Source: an uncultured Alphaproteobacteria bacterium
GTDB lineage: Bacteria; Pseudomonadota; Alphaproteobacteria; Caulobacterales; Hyphomonadaceae
Reading direction: 5' to 3'
Assembly (NCBI GenBank): GCA_903831255.1
Contig: CAIKWZ010000075.1
Span: 55,584 to 119,583 of the forward strand
Length of the DNA: 64,000 bases
Shown: one piece after another, positions 41,080 to 49,808 of the stretch
Layout of the letters: each line of letters begins with the position of its first letter
Position numbering within the stretch: the first letter of the stretch is position 1
Notes under the pieces: model-generated
Databases searched by the model: none
What the model was told of the DNA's origin: nothing
Seen by the model: only the letters and a program-made list of their open reading frames with translations
Program-made: the position numbers and the translations under genes

Positions 41080-42339
41080 TCACCCCGAAGCGTCAACCGA
41101 AGACTTTCGGGCGCCTTTCTCGACGATCGCCGCTGCAGCCATGTCGCCGGTGACGTTCCCAACGGTTCGGAAGATATCCGGGATCACCTCAACCGCCAGC
41201 AAAATCCCCAGAAGCTCGAGCGGAACCCCCATGGCTATCGCTATCGGGGCAACACTCGCGACGAAAGATATCTGTCCGGGAAGCCCGACAGATCCAACGC
41301 TCACGGCGACGGCGACGAGCGAACCTGCAAAGATCTGCTGGGGAGTGAACTCGAGGCCGAAAACTGCAGCCATGAAATAAACGACGACAAGATTGGTGAC
41401 CGGACTGGTCATTCGGAACACCGCGACCGCCAGGGGCAGAGTTAGGTTCACGACACGGGGAGACAAGCCCATGGCGTCTCTCGTTCGGGCAACCATCAAC
41501 GGCAACGAGGCCAGAGAGGACTGAGTTGAAAACGCAACCGCTAAAACCGGCGCAGCGCCGCTTACGAAGGTCTTGATTGACATTCGTCCCCAGACGACGG
41601 CGAAAACACACCCAAGAACCGACACACCTGCCGTCACCAGACAGGCAATCGCCAGATACTGCACAAGCAATCCTGCAGCCTCGAGTCCCGACCTGAGACC
41701 AACCCCGAGGGACAATGCAAAGACGCCTACCGGCGCTGCGATCAGAACCCATTGAACGATAACGATCATCGTGTCCGAGAGGGCGCGGAAAAAAGCCACC
41801 ATCGGCTCTCGCTGGGGCAGCGGCAATCGAGTGGCCGCAAAGCCAAAGAAGATAGCGAACACCACAAGGGGTAAAATAGCTCCTTCGGCGGCAGCCGCCA
41901 CGGGGTTCGAGGGGGCGAGCGCAGCAATCCAGTCGCCCAGATGCGGCGGCTCAGCAGCCTCTACGGCGCGCGCTCCTGCGCCAGAGATGAATACCTCCGC
42001 CGCGCCCGGATCGATGGGCCAGAACGAAAAGACGGCCGGAAGCACACTGACCGCATAGGCGGTTGCCGATAACAGGAGGACTGCAAACACAATAAGAGAA
42101 CGAACCGCCAATCGACCTGTGGACGCAGCATCCGCCACAGAGGCTATACCCGTGACCAGGAGGGAGAAAACAAGTGGTATGACGGTCATTCGCAAGGCGT
42201 TCAGCCAAAGGGTTCCCACCGCTTCGAGTGACACGAAGACTTCGCCATAAGCGCCCTTCGCCCACGGCGCGGCCAAGGCCCCGAAAACAAGGCCCGCAAC
42301 AAGCGCGAGAATCACCCAGAAGCTCAGGGACTTGAACAT
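41080..42339 (-). CDS. Dicarboxylate/amino acid:cation symporter (DAACS)
   Basis: A 419-residue membrane carrier of the GltP/DctA family. The first helices (LWLNALRMTVIPLVFSLLVTGI) hold the family signature. Late in the protein are STQSSLASLPLMV (HP1, with the serine-rich tip) and NLVVVYFMAAVFGLEFTP with VGSVGLPGQ (HP2). Na+- or H+-coupled uptake of C4-dicarboxylates or glutamate/aspartate is likely; which one cannot be told. It lies downstream of the CocE/NonD hydrolase, with a 57-bp gap on the same strand. Confidence 0.9.
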   Translation of the reverse strand: MFKSLSFWVILALVAGLVFGALAAPWAKGAYGEVFVSLEAVGTLWLNALRMTVIPLVFSLLVTGIASVADAASTGRLAVRSLIVFAVLLLSATAYAVSVLPAVFSFWPIDPGAAEVFISGAGARAVEAAEPPHLGDWIAALAPSNPVAAAAEGAILPLVVFAIFFGFAATRLPLPQREPMVAFFRALSDTMIVIVQWVLIAAPVGVFALSLGVGLRSGLEAAGLLVQYLAIACLVTAGVSVLGCVFAVVWGRMSIKTFVSGAAPVLAVAFSTQSSLASLPLMVARTRDAMGLSPRVVNLTLPLAVAVFRMTSPVTNLVVVYFMAAVFGLEFTPQQIFAGSLVAVAVSVGSVGLPGQISFVASVAPIAIAMGVPLELLGILLAVEVIPDIFRTVGNVTGDMAAAAIVEKGARKSSVDASG

Positions 42340-42396
42340 AAGGCTTCTTTCTTCAGGCCAGGTCGCCGTGACGACCGGATGGAAAATGTGTTGTCG

Positions 42397-44307
42397 TTAC
42401 GGGATGACGGGTAAGGAAATATAGGACGCACGTCCGCCCGAGTGATGAACGGTGTTCGACGCAGGCAGTCCTTGATCTTCGAACTCATTCCGTCCGCCCG
42501 TGTTGAGATTGCGCGCGAACTTTGGAAAATTCGATGAGGAGATCTCAATCCGAATCCGATGCCCGGCGGCAAAGACGTTGGCCGTAGTCATGGGAGAGAA
42601 GTCCAGCCGATAGCTTTCGCCTGGCTTCATGAAGACCTCTCGATCGAGGCCCTCTCGAAATCGGGCGCGCAAAATGGTGTCGTCTAGGATAACCGCCTCC
42701 CCGTCAGGTCCGACATCAACCAGTTTCACGGTGAAATCCGTATCCCTCACGCTTGAGGACACATGGAGCACGGCGTCGACGAACCCAGCGATAGCTAGCG
42801 GCTCACTGAGCGGGTCGGACGTATAAACGAGAACATCCTGTCTCGCCTCGACAGCCCGCTGATCGTAGGCGCCAGCGGTGACCAGTCCGCCATTACAGCA
42901 GTCTCCGCCTCCCACAGTCGGAACGGGGTTCATCGGATCATAGACAAACCGGTCTGACCGCTGGTTCCCCTTAGGCGGATCGAAGGTCAAACGTCCGTCT
43001 CCATAAAGAGAATTGGCCGCTCCCTGCGAGCTGAGATAAAGGCGCCGCTCCTTCACAGCGCGAGGAGGCCATTGATCAGAGGTCTTCCACAGATTGTCTC
43101 CCATGGAAAAGTATCTGACCGGCGAAGTCCCGGCTGGGAACGCCTCGTTTTGTCCTTTCAGAAACCGGTCAAAGAATGACCATATCTGGCCGGTCGTATC
43201 GAAACTTGCGTCTCCGAGAGATCGGTCGCCGGAAACGAAATCGGGCCCAAGACTGAAAAACTGGCAATGATTATTCGGTCCGATGACGGCGTACTGGTTG
43301 GCTCGAACCTCCTCGTCTGTCCCCGAGGCCCGGGCATGATTGAACAGAGCCATGTTTGGACCGACTGAGACATCATACCAGGAGTTGAACCAGAAGGCGG
43401 GAACCCCCCAGGCCTCGTTGTCATGATACAGTCCGCCCTCGAACCAGGCAGGGTCATTGGGTAGACGAGCAATCAGTGTCTCATTGACGCCAGAGGGCTC
43501 ACCGAGTGAAGTCAGCAGATCGGCGTATGGCAAATGCCTGACATGCTTGGTCCACGACACATCCGGCTTGCGGGCGTTAAGGTCATTGTAAGTCGAAATG
43601 CGCTGGCGAGTGACCGGGTCAAGATCGCGGGGAACCTCAGCCCGCAGCGGGTTGTCGACACCATAAAGCCAGATACTGAACAGCACGCGCGGCACGCCGC
43701 CCCGATACCAGTTCCCCTGTTCCTGAAACGGCCCGACACGACCGATGCCGGCCCCTGCCGACATCGGAACCATAGCGGCATGCGCGGGATGGTTGGCGGC
43801 CGCCAGCTGAAGCTGCCATTCGGCAGTGGATGAGCATCCAAGCGTACCGACCTTTCCCGTTGACCACGACTGAGACGCGATCCAGGTCAGGGCGTCATAA
43901 CCGTCCGTTCTGGGCCGTCCCAGAATTTCAAATTCGCCCTCGGAAAAGTATCTGCCGCGCTCGTTTTGAAGAACGACAGCGTAACCGCGCTCGACACCTT
44001 CCAGGACTTGTCTCAGAGAGGTCCCCGTGAGCGTGTTCATGTTATATGGCGTGCGAATGAACACCGTCGGGGCGGGCCTGCTCGACAGTTTCGGTCTGTA
44101 AATGTCGGTCGAGAGACCGACGCCGTCACGCATCTTCACCAGGACCTTCTTTTCAACAGTGGCGATCCTCTCCAGCTCGGCCTCCATCGCAGCCGAGCTG
44201 TATTTGGAGTAGTCCGTCTGGGCTTGCGCCGACGGCCAGGCCGCCCCGAGCGCGATCGTCAGCATGGCTCCTGTGACAGACCGGAACAGGCTCACAGAAA
44301 AAATCAT
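42397..44307 (-). CDS. Secreted CocE/NonD-family hydrolase
   Basis: A 636-residue protein with a signal peptide (start ATG 44307, cleavage after SAQAQ). It shows the X-Pro dipeptidyl-peptidase/CocE arrangement: an N-terminal alpha/beta hydrolase domain beginning VKMRDGVGLSTDIYRP and PTVFIRTPYN, a helical cap, and the C-terminal jelly-roll domain (DFTVKLVDVGPDGEAVILDD, then RIEISSSNFPKF). The nucleophile elbow reads LGCSSTAE instead of the usual GxSYxG. Acyl-ester or amide hydrolysis of glutaryl-7-ACA- or cocaine-like compounds is typical of relatives. The true substrate, perhaps a peptide, is unknown. Confidence 0.87.
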   Translation of the reverse strand: MIFSVSLFRSVTGAMLTIALGAAWPSAQAQTDYSKYSSAAMEAELERIATVEKKVLVKMRDGVGLSTDIYRPKLSSRPAPTVFIRTPYNMNTLTGTSLRQVLEGVERGYAVVLQNERGRYFSEGEFEILGRPRTDGYDALTWIASQSWSTGKVGTLGCSSTAEWQLQLAAANHPAHAAMVPMSAGAGIGRVGPFQEQGNWYRGGVPRVLFSIWLYGVDNPLRAEVPRDLDPVTRQRISTYNDLNARKPDVSWTKHVRHLPYADLLTSLGEPSGVNETLIARLPNDPAWFEGGLYHDNEAWGVPAFWFNSWYDVSVGPNMALFNHARASGTDEEVRANQYAVIGPNNHCQFFSLGPDFVSGDRSLGDASFDTTGQIWSFFDRFLKGQNEAFPAGTSPVRYFSMGDNLWKTSDQWPPRAVKERRLYLSSQGAANSLYGDGRLTFDPPKGNQRSDRFVYDPMNPVPTVGGGDCCNGGLVTAGAYDQRAVEARQDVLVYTSDPLSEPLAIAGFVDAVLHVSSSVRDTDFTVKLVDVGPDGEAVILDDTILRARFREGLDREVFMKPGESYRLDFSPMTTANVFAAGHRIRIEISSSNFPKFARNLNTGGRNEFEDQGLPASNTVHHSGGRASYISLPVIP

Positions 44308-44394
44308 GTCATTGCTCCAATCTGCAATTCGCCCAGACCAGTCTCGAAAATGCCTGCACATCAGGAGGACATCGAACGATGTGGCTTCTCTGCG

Positions 44395-44667
44395 TCACCG
44401 AGAGTCGTTGCGCCTGCCCTCGACATAGGCTCGCAACACAGCATTGAGGCCCGAATGTGGATCGTCGCGTCGGGAACCGAACCAGTCAACAACTTCAGGA
44501 TCCAGTCTCACTCTCACCAACCGCCGGGCGCGGGAGGGATAAACGGCCCGAGCCGCCCGCCAAAAGACCGCGCCAAGGCTCTGACGACGCGGCGCGTCCG
44601 ATTGCGTAAGATCCTCCATACGCTCGAGTCGCCGCCGGGATGGCTGCACGATAATGCTCTTCGTCAT
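44395..44667 (-). CDS. brnA: BrnA-like antitoxin
   Basis: A 90-residue protein whose C-terminal half, VRVRLDPEVVDWFGSRRDDPHSGLNAVLRAYVEG, matches the ribbon-helix-helix end of BrnA antitoxins (canonical form RLDxDVLxWFR...INAVLRAYVE). The N-terminal part is basic and divergent. ATG 44667 has GGAGGG 9 nt upstream. In BrnTA modules BrnA neutralises BrnT and represses the operon. The first 173 nt of the gene are also read in another frame by the upstream toxin gene. Confidence 0.75.
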   Translation of the reverse strand: MTKSIIVQPSRRRLERMEDLTQSDAPRRQSLGAVFWRAARAVYPSRARRLVRVRLDPEVVDWFGSRRDDPHSGLNAVLRAYVEGRRNDSR

Positions 44668-44902
44668 CTCTATCCGCCCTCCAGGCGGCCAAAAGCCGCC
44701 GCCGAACTCCCCGCGGCGCCCAGACGGCGACCAGATACATTCCATCAACAAATCCTATGGCTATGTATCGTCGCTCGCCGTGAAACTGCCGATCATCCTC
44801 TCGTTCAAGAACAGGATTGTCGAACATTCTCGCAACCCGAACGAAGTCGACCCCCTGCGTCGAGAGATTTGAAGCCCGCCGAGCCTCCTCCCATTCAAAC
44901 AT
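44495..44902 (-). CDS. brnT: BrnT-like ribonuclease toxin with long overlapping C-terminal extension
   Basis: The first ~90 residues match BrnT: MFEWEEARRASNLSTQGVDF, VARMFDNPVLEREDDRQFHGERRYIAIGFVDG, YLVAVWAPRGVRRRLLAAWRAD. BrnT proteins are RelE-fold ribonucleases. The usual SARRA-like motif reads AAWRA here. Instead of stopping at about 95 residues, the frame runs to 135, with the last ~57 codons lying inside brnA out of frame. The start is ATG 44902 with GGGGAG 5 nt upstream, a better choice than the GTG at 44908. The 238-bp region on its other side leads to truB, transcribed the opposite way. Confidence 0.75.
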   Translation of the reverse strand: MFEWEEARRASNLSTQGVDFVRVARMFDNPVLEREDDRQFHGERRYIAIGFVDGMYLVAVWAPRGVRRRLLAAWRADRDDEEHYRAAIPAATRAYGGSYAIGRAASSEPWRGLLAGGSGRLSLPRPAVGESETGS

Positions 44903-45140
44903 CAGCACTCCCCGGGACCGCTCGCCGGGAGACTATGCACGATATGGCGAGTGTTTGGCGAGAGTGGGCCTTGCGGGCATAGGGGCTGACTTTGCGACGG
45001 CCGCGCCCGGATATTCTGGCGGTCAGACCAAGCTTGACCGGAGCCCCCGGCCACACTACCCCGCCCCCTCTTGCGCTCCGCGCAGCGGTACCATCTGCCG
45101 CCTTTGGAGGTCACCCCTCTGCGGCTTGAGGAGGCGAAGC

Positions 45141-46106
45141 TTGTCCAGGCAGAGAAAGAAACGCGGAGAAGCTGTCACCGGATGGCTGATCCTCGACAAG
45201 CCCGAAGGTGTGACCTCGACACAAGCCGTCGCCATATGCCGTCGCCTGTTCAACGCCCAGAAGGCCGGACACGGCGGGACGCTGGATCCTCTTGCATCCG
45301 GCATTTTGCCCATAGCGTTCGGCGAGGCGACCAAGACGGTGGGCTACGTCATGGAAGCCGACAAGGATTACGTTTTTACTGTTAGATGGGGAATTTCCAC
45401 CGCAACCCAGGACAGAGAGGGCGCAGTCATCGGAACCTCCGACATACGCCCGTCTCGCGCGGCGATTGAAGACGCCTTACGGACGTTTGTCGGAGAGATC
45501 CAGCAGGTTCCGCCTCAGTTTTCGGCAATTAAGGTTAACGGCGAGCGGGCATATGACCTCGCTCGGGAAGGTGAGACGGTCGACCTCCAGCCCCGCACCG
45601 TTCAGGTCCACGAGGCGCGGCTTGTGGAAACCCCTTCAAACGACCTGGCCGTGATCTTCGTCCGCTCTGGAAAGGGTTTCTACATTCGTGCGCTCGTTCG
45701 GGATTTGGCGACCGCGCTGGGCGCCGAAGGCCACGTGGCGGCTCTTCGCAGAACCAGGGTCGGAGCGTTCGACGAAAGTCGGGCTTCACCACTGGCCAAG
45801 CTGCAGGAAATGAGCGATAAGGCCGCGCTGGAAGCGAACCTAGTTCCCCTTGAGACCGCGCTGGACGACATCCCGGCGTTGGCCGTCGGAGGAGATCACG
45901 CTTCCAGACTCAGGCAGGGTCGCGAGATCGTTCTTCTGCCCCATCAAGTCGAGGCGTTTCGGGAGATGCGCCGTCCCCGCACGGTGAACGGGGAGGACGC
46001 CTCCCGCATTTGTCTGGCTCTTGACGGAGGGAAGGCGGCCGCGCTCGGCGAAGTTCGCGCGGGCAGGTTCATCCCTGTCCGGGTTTTCAATCAGGAAACG
46101 GAGTAA
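45141..46106 (+). CDS. truB: tRNA pseudouridine(55) synthase
   Basis: Makes pseudouridine 55 in the T-loop of tRNAs. The 321-residue protein has [17 protein letters not shown], the catalytic-Asp motif [23 protein letters not shown], and a C-terminal PUA-like region. The start is assigned to TTG 45141, which has a consensus AGGAGG exactly 6 nt upstream. The frame is open to 44817, but the upstream residues are not TruB-like. It precedes rpsO by 4 nt. The nusA-infB-rbfA genes that often precede truB are absent. Confidence 0.95.
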   Translation: MSRQRKKRGEAVTGWLILDKPEGVTSTQAVAICRRLFNAQKAGHGGTLDPLASGILPIAFGEATKTVGYVMEADKDYVFTVRWGISTATQDREGAVIGTSDIRPSRAAIEDALRTFVGEIQQVPPQFSAIKVNGERAYDLAREGETVDLQPRTVQVHEARLVETPSNDLAVIFVRSGKGFYIRALVRDLATALGAEGHVAALRRTRVGAFDESRASPLAKLQEMSDKAALEANLVPLETALDDIPALAVGGDHASRLRQGREIVLLPHQVEAFREMRRPRTVNGEDASRICLALDGGKAAALGEVRAGRFIPVRVFNQETE

Positions 46107-46110
46107 CCCG

Positions 46111-46380
46111 ATGTCGATCACAGCTGAAGAAAAAGCGCAGTTGATCAAAAAATTCGCCCGCACCGAAGGTGATACGGGCTCGCCGGAAGTCCAGGTCGCT
46201 ATCCTGACCCACAGGATCAATTACCTGACTGGTCACTTCAAAGAACACAAGAAAGACAATCATTCCCGTCGCGGACTTCTGAAGATGGTGTCCCAGAGGC
46301 GGAGATTGCTGGATTACGTAAAATCCAGAGATGAGGGTCGATACAGCGCCCTCATCGCAGAGCTGGGTCTTCGTCGATAA
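46111..46380 (+). CDS. rpsO: 30S ribosomal protein S15
   Basis: Primary 16S rRNA-binding protein of the small-subunit platform, 89 residues. It has [65 protein letters not shown] and the terminal [12 protein letters not shown]. It starts 4 nt after truB. The classical truB-rpsO-pnp order is conserved. Confidence 0.98.
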   Translation: MSITAEEKAQLIKKFARTEGDTGSPEVQVAILTHRINYLTGHFKEHKKDNHSRRGLLKMVSQRRRLLDYVKSRDEGRYSALIAELGLRR

Positions 46381-46396
46381 AGCGGACCCTTCCCTA

Positions 46397-46427
46397 CCCG
46401 CCGGCCCACCGGGGTCCGGCGGGTTTT
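46397..46427 (+). terminator. Intrinsic terminator between rpsO and pnp
   Basis: An 8-bp GC-rich stem (46397-46404 with 46416-46423), loop of 11, followed at once by TTTT. It lies 17 nt after the rpsO stop and 27 nt before the pnp ATG. It can act as a partial terminator or an mRNA processing site; rpsO-pnp spacers in other bacteria carry such structures. Confidence 0.75.
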
Positions 46428-46453
46428 CGTATGCATGAAAGAGACAAAACGAA

Positions 46454-48595
46454 ATGTTCGATATCAAGAAGGTCACCATTGACTGGGCGGGCAGACCGCT
46501 GACGCTGGAAACAGGTCGAATGGCCCGTCAGGCGGATGGAGCCGTGCTCGCGACCTACGGCGACACAACAGTTCTGGCGACAGTGGTGTTCGCCAAGAAA
46601 GCTAAGGAGGGGGTCGATTTCTTTCCCCTCACAGTGAATTACCAGGAAAAGTACTACGCAGCGGGCCGCATTCCGGGCGGGTACTTCAAACGGGAAGGAC
46701 GTCCGACAGACAAGGAAACGCTGACCTCGCGTCTGATCGACAGGCCGATTCGTCCCCTCTTTGCGGATGGGTTCAAGAACGAGACCCAGGTGGTCGCGAC
46801 GGTTCTGTCTTATGACCAGGAAAATGATCCCGACATCGTCGCAATGGTTGCTGCGTCCGCAGCGCTGACCCTCTCCGGCGTTCCCTTCGAAGGTCCGATT
46901 GGCGGAGCTCGAGTGGGATATCGGAATGGTGAATATGTGATCAATCCGACCCTCGCGGACATGGAGGAAACGGAGCTTGATCTGGTCGTCGCAGGAACAA
47001 GCGACGCGGTGATGATGGTCGAGTCGGAAGCCAAAGAGCTCTCCGAGGAGGTCATGCTCGGGGCCGTTATGGCTGGACATGGCGCTTTCCAAAAGGTCAT
47101 CGACGCAATTCTGACCCTGGCCGAGCAGGCGGCGAAGGATCCGTGGCCATTTGAACCGGTTGATCAGTCAGCCGAACTGACGGCGATCGAGAAGCTGGTC
47201 GGGAAGGATCTGTCCAAGGCCTACAAGATCAAGGACAAAGGCGACCGTCATGGCGCAGTCGGCGCGGCGCGCGAAAAGGCGGCCGCAGCCCTCGTTCAGT
47301 CAGAGGCGAACCCCTCGGGGATAACGTCTCTGGCGTTCAAGGAGCTGTTTAAGGAAGCCGAAGCGCGCGTTGTCCGAGGCGACATCATTCGCACAGGCGT
47401 GCGCATTGATGGCAGAAAGCTGGATCAGGTTCGCCAGATTGTGGCGGAAGTCTCGGTTCTTCCAAGGACCCATGGATCGGCTCTGTTCACCCGAGGCGAA
47501 ACACAGGCTCTGTGTGTCGCCACCCTGGGCACCGCTGAGGACGAGCAGTATATCGACGGACTGGAGGGGACCAACAAGGCGAAGTTTCTCCTGCATTATA
47601 ACTTCCCCCCCTTCTCTGTCGGAGAGACCGGAAGAATGGGAAGCCCGGGTCGACGGGAAGTCGGGCACGGGAAGCTGGCGTGGAGAGCCCTGAAAGCGGT
47701 ACTCCCGGACGCGTCTAAATTCCCCTACACATTGAGACTCGTATCAGAAATCTTTGAGTCGAACGGCTCTTCTTCGATGGCGACGGTTTGCGGATCATCG
47801 CTGGCGATGATGGACGCAGGCGTGCCGATCACACGACCTGTGTCAGGTATTGCGATGGGCCTGATCAAGGACCCCGAAGGTCTCGCAGTGTTGTCGGATA
47901 TTCTTGGGGATGAGGATCACCTCGGAGACATGGACTTCAAGGTGGCGGGAACCGAGATTGGCGTCACCTCGCTCCAGATGGACATCAAGATTGCTGGCAT
48001 CACGCGAGATATCATGGAGACGGCTCTTAATCAGGCAAAGTCTGGACGCCTCCATATTCTTGGAGAAATGGCTAAGGCTCTGACAGGAGCGCGTGAAGAG
48101 GTATCCGGCAACGCTCCGCGAATGATCACAATGCAGATCCCGACTGACAAGATCCGGGACGTGATCGGCACAGGTGGAAAGGTCATCCGCGAAATCGTCG
48201 AAAAGACGGGAGCGAAGGTCAACATCGAAGATGACGGCACTGTAAAGATCGCAGCCGTTGAAAAGGAAAGTCTTGAAGCGGCGAGGAAATGGATCCACGG
48301 ACTGACGGCAGAGCCTGAAATCGGTGCGATTTACGAGGGCCGCGTCGTCAAGGTCATGGAGTTTGGGGCCTTCGTGAACTTCTTTGGAGCGAAGGACGGC
48401 CTGGTTCATGTGTCTCAACTCGCGACTGAACGCGTGAAGAGCCCATCCGACATCGTCAAAGAAGGAGACATGGTGAAGGTCAAACTTCTTGGATTTGACG
48501 ATCGAGGGAAAGTCCGTCTCTCGATGAAAGTCGTGAATCAGGAAACGGGCGAAGAAATCGTTTCTGCCAAGAAGGACAAGGAAGAGGGGGAATAG
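46454..48595 (+). CDS. pnp: Polyribonucleotide nucleotidyltransferase (PNPase)
   Basis: 3'-5' phosphorolytic exoribonuclease and degradosome component. The 713-residue protein has two RNase PH-like domains (about 10-210 and 310-540) joined by the all-alpha linker. A KH domain ([23 protein letters not shown]) and an S1 domain ([33 protein letters not shown]) follow. [11 protein letters not shown] and the catalytic-domain block [14 protein letters not shown] are intact. Length is normal. Confidence 0.98.
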   Translation: MFDIKKVTIDWAGRPLTLETGRMARQADGAVLATYGDTTVLATVVFAKKAKEGVDFFPLTVNYQEKYYAAGRIPGGYFKREGRPTDKETLTSRLIDRPIRPLFADGFKNETQVVATVLSYDQENDPDIVAMVAASAALTLSGVPFEGPIGGARVGYRNGEYVINPTLADMEETELDLVVAGTSDAVMMVESEAKELSEEVMLGAVMAGHGAFQKVIDAILTLAEQAAKDPWPFEPVDQSAELTAIEKLVGKDLSKAYKIKDKGDRHGAVGAAREKAAAALVQSEANPSGITSLAFKELFKEAEARVVRGDIIRTGVRIDGRKLDQVRQIVAEVSVLPRTHGSALFTRGETQALCVATLGTAEDEQYIDGLEGTNKAKFLLHYNFPPFSVGETGRMGSPGRREVGHGKLAWRALKAVLPDASKFPYTLRLVSEIFESNGSSSMATVCGSSLAMMDAGVPITRPVSGIAMGLIKDPEGLAVLSDILGDEDHLGDMDFKVAGTEIGVTSLQMDIKIAGITRDIMETALNQAKSGRLHILGEMAKALTGAREEVSGNAPRMITMQIPTDKIRDVIGTGGKVIREIVEKTGAKVNIEDDGTVKIAAVEKESLEAARKWIHGLTAEPEIGAIYEGRVVKVMEFGAFVNFFGAKDGLVHVSQLATERVKSPSDIVKEGDMVKVKLLGFDDRGKVRLSMKVVNQETGEEIVSAKKDKEEGE

Positions 48596-48622
48596 TCTCT
48601 TCCTTAGTCTGATCCTGACAAT

Positions 48623-48657
48623 AGGGCCGCGTCTGTCGACGCGGCCCTTTCGTTTTT
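48623..48657 (+). terminator. Intrinsic terminator of pnp
   Basis: A perfect 11-bp stem (48623-48633 with 48638-48648), four-base loop TGTC, followed by TTCGTTTTT. It starts 28 nt after the pnp stop. The downstream gene converges, so only pnp transcription is served. Confidence 0.9.
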
Positions 48658-48704
48658 GAAGAGACGAGACAGAAGAGAAGCCCCACAGGAGGCTTGAGAC
48701 AAAT

Positions 48705-49808
48705 CTAGTCCGACAGCTGAGGCATCGAGGCGATCCATTCCCGCACCAGTCGGACCCCCGCCTCATCAACCACCGATCGACCCAGCTCGGGCATGAGCAC
48801 CCCGGGTTCAGTGCTCTCCATACGATAAAGGAGGATGGATTCGTCAGGTCGCCCAGGCTCTATGACAAAGCGACTTTGTCCGGCTCCGCGCCCGGCGGCC
48901 GTAGGATGCTTGCGGACGCCCCATCCAACCGGATCCTCCTCTGTCCACCTGAGGAACAAGCCAGAATTGGAGGCGCCGCCGTCAGCCTTGTGGCAGTGAG
49001 AGCAGTTGATATCGAGATAAGCCCTCGCGCGCTCTTCGACAGAACGACTGACATCCGCCGTATCAGGCGCAGCAGGAATGACGTCAGCTGAGGGAACGCC
49101 CGCCAGCAGGCCCAACGATGTCCAGTGTGCGATCTGGTTGGTTCCGGCTGGGCCCTCATGGTTGAGGTTACGCGCTGTCGGGCCGATAGGAGCGAGCGCC
49201 TGCCCAGACTGATGACATGTTTTGCACTGATTCTGGTTTGGGACTGCGTATTGCAGTTCGACCGCCTCTCCTGAAGGCGTCAGCGTCTTTATGGGGGTGC
49301 GCATCCCAACGGGAGAATAATAGGCCTCTGACTGATCGGCGTTCCAGACATAGGGGAAGGCCTTCCAGCCATCCCGCGCCCGGATGAGAAGACGGGTCTC
49401 AACAAAACGCTCGCCGACCTCAGGCGAACGCATATCCGGCGCGAATGCGAACGTCTTGATCAGAACGGACCCGACGGGAAAATCGAAAACAGCATCATCG
49501 CGATACGTTGCAGACTGTCCATCAGGGATGAATACATAGCGATGCTTGGAAGCATAATCGCTAAAGAGCGGATTGATCAGATCATAGGAGAGGAGGCCGT
49601 CCGCAGGTTCGCGTCCGGCCTCATCGACAAAAAATCCGTAATCTGACAACCTCTCGGCAGGGGCCTCAGCAAGTATTGTATCGAGACGCGGGCCGTCTCC
49701 GTTCGACGGCTCACAACCGGCGACCCACGCTAAGAGACAAATCGCTGCGAGACGGCGCACGGGACGATTAGCTGGCGTCGACAGGCAACGATACCGGCGC
49801 AGGTTCAT
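48705..49808 (-). CDS. Diheme c-type cytochrome lipoprotein, SO2930/HNE_0200 family
   Basis: A 367-residue exported protein. The signal sequence ends in a lipobox (VAGC, Cys32). Two haem-binding motifs are present, CKTCH (195-199) and CSHCH (269-273). The region before the first haem (SDYASKHRYVFIP, then PVGSVLIKTFAF) is typical of this family, which is known mainly as a conserved unknown. A late MPELGRSVVDEAGV could supply a Met axial ligand. The ATG overlaps the beta-helix gene by 41 nt. The two families are recurrent neighbours as far as I recall, implying a joint but undefined periplasmic redox role. Confidence 0.88.
   Translation of the reverse strand: MNLRRYRCLSTPANRPVRRLAAICLLAWVAGCEPSNGDGPRLDTILAEAPAERLSDYGFFVDEAGREPADGLLSYDLINPLFSDYASKHRYVFIPDGQSATYRDDAVFDFPVGSVLIKTFAFAPDMRSPEVGERFVETRLLIRARDGWKAFPYVWNADQSEAYYSPVGMRTPIKTLTPSGEAVELQYAVPNQNQCKTCHQSGQALAPIGPTARNLNHEGPAGTNQIAHWTSLGLLAGVPSADVIPAAPDTADVSRSVEERARAYLDINCSHCHKADGGASNSGLFLRWTEEDPVGWGVRKHPTAAGRGAGQSRFVIEPGRPDESILLYRMESTEPGVLMPELGRSVVDEAGVRLVREWIASMPQLSD

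Noticed and set aside
44817..45140. N-terminal extension of TruB in the same open frame
   Set aside because: The upstream residues are Arg/Pro/Ser-rich and not TruB-like, and TTG 45141 has a consensus AGGAGG at 6 nt.
47843..48769. Long minus-strand open frame (308 codons) opposite pnp
   Set aside because: Antisense shadow covering the KH/S1 part of PNPase; no recognisable protein features.
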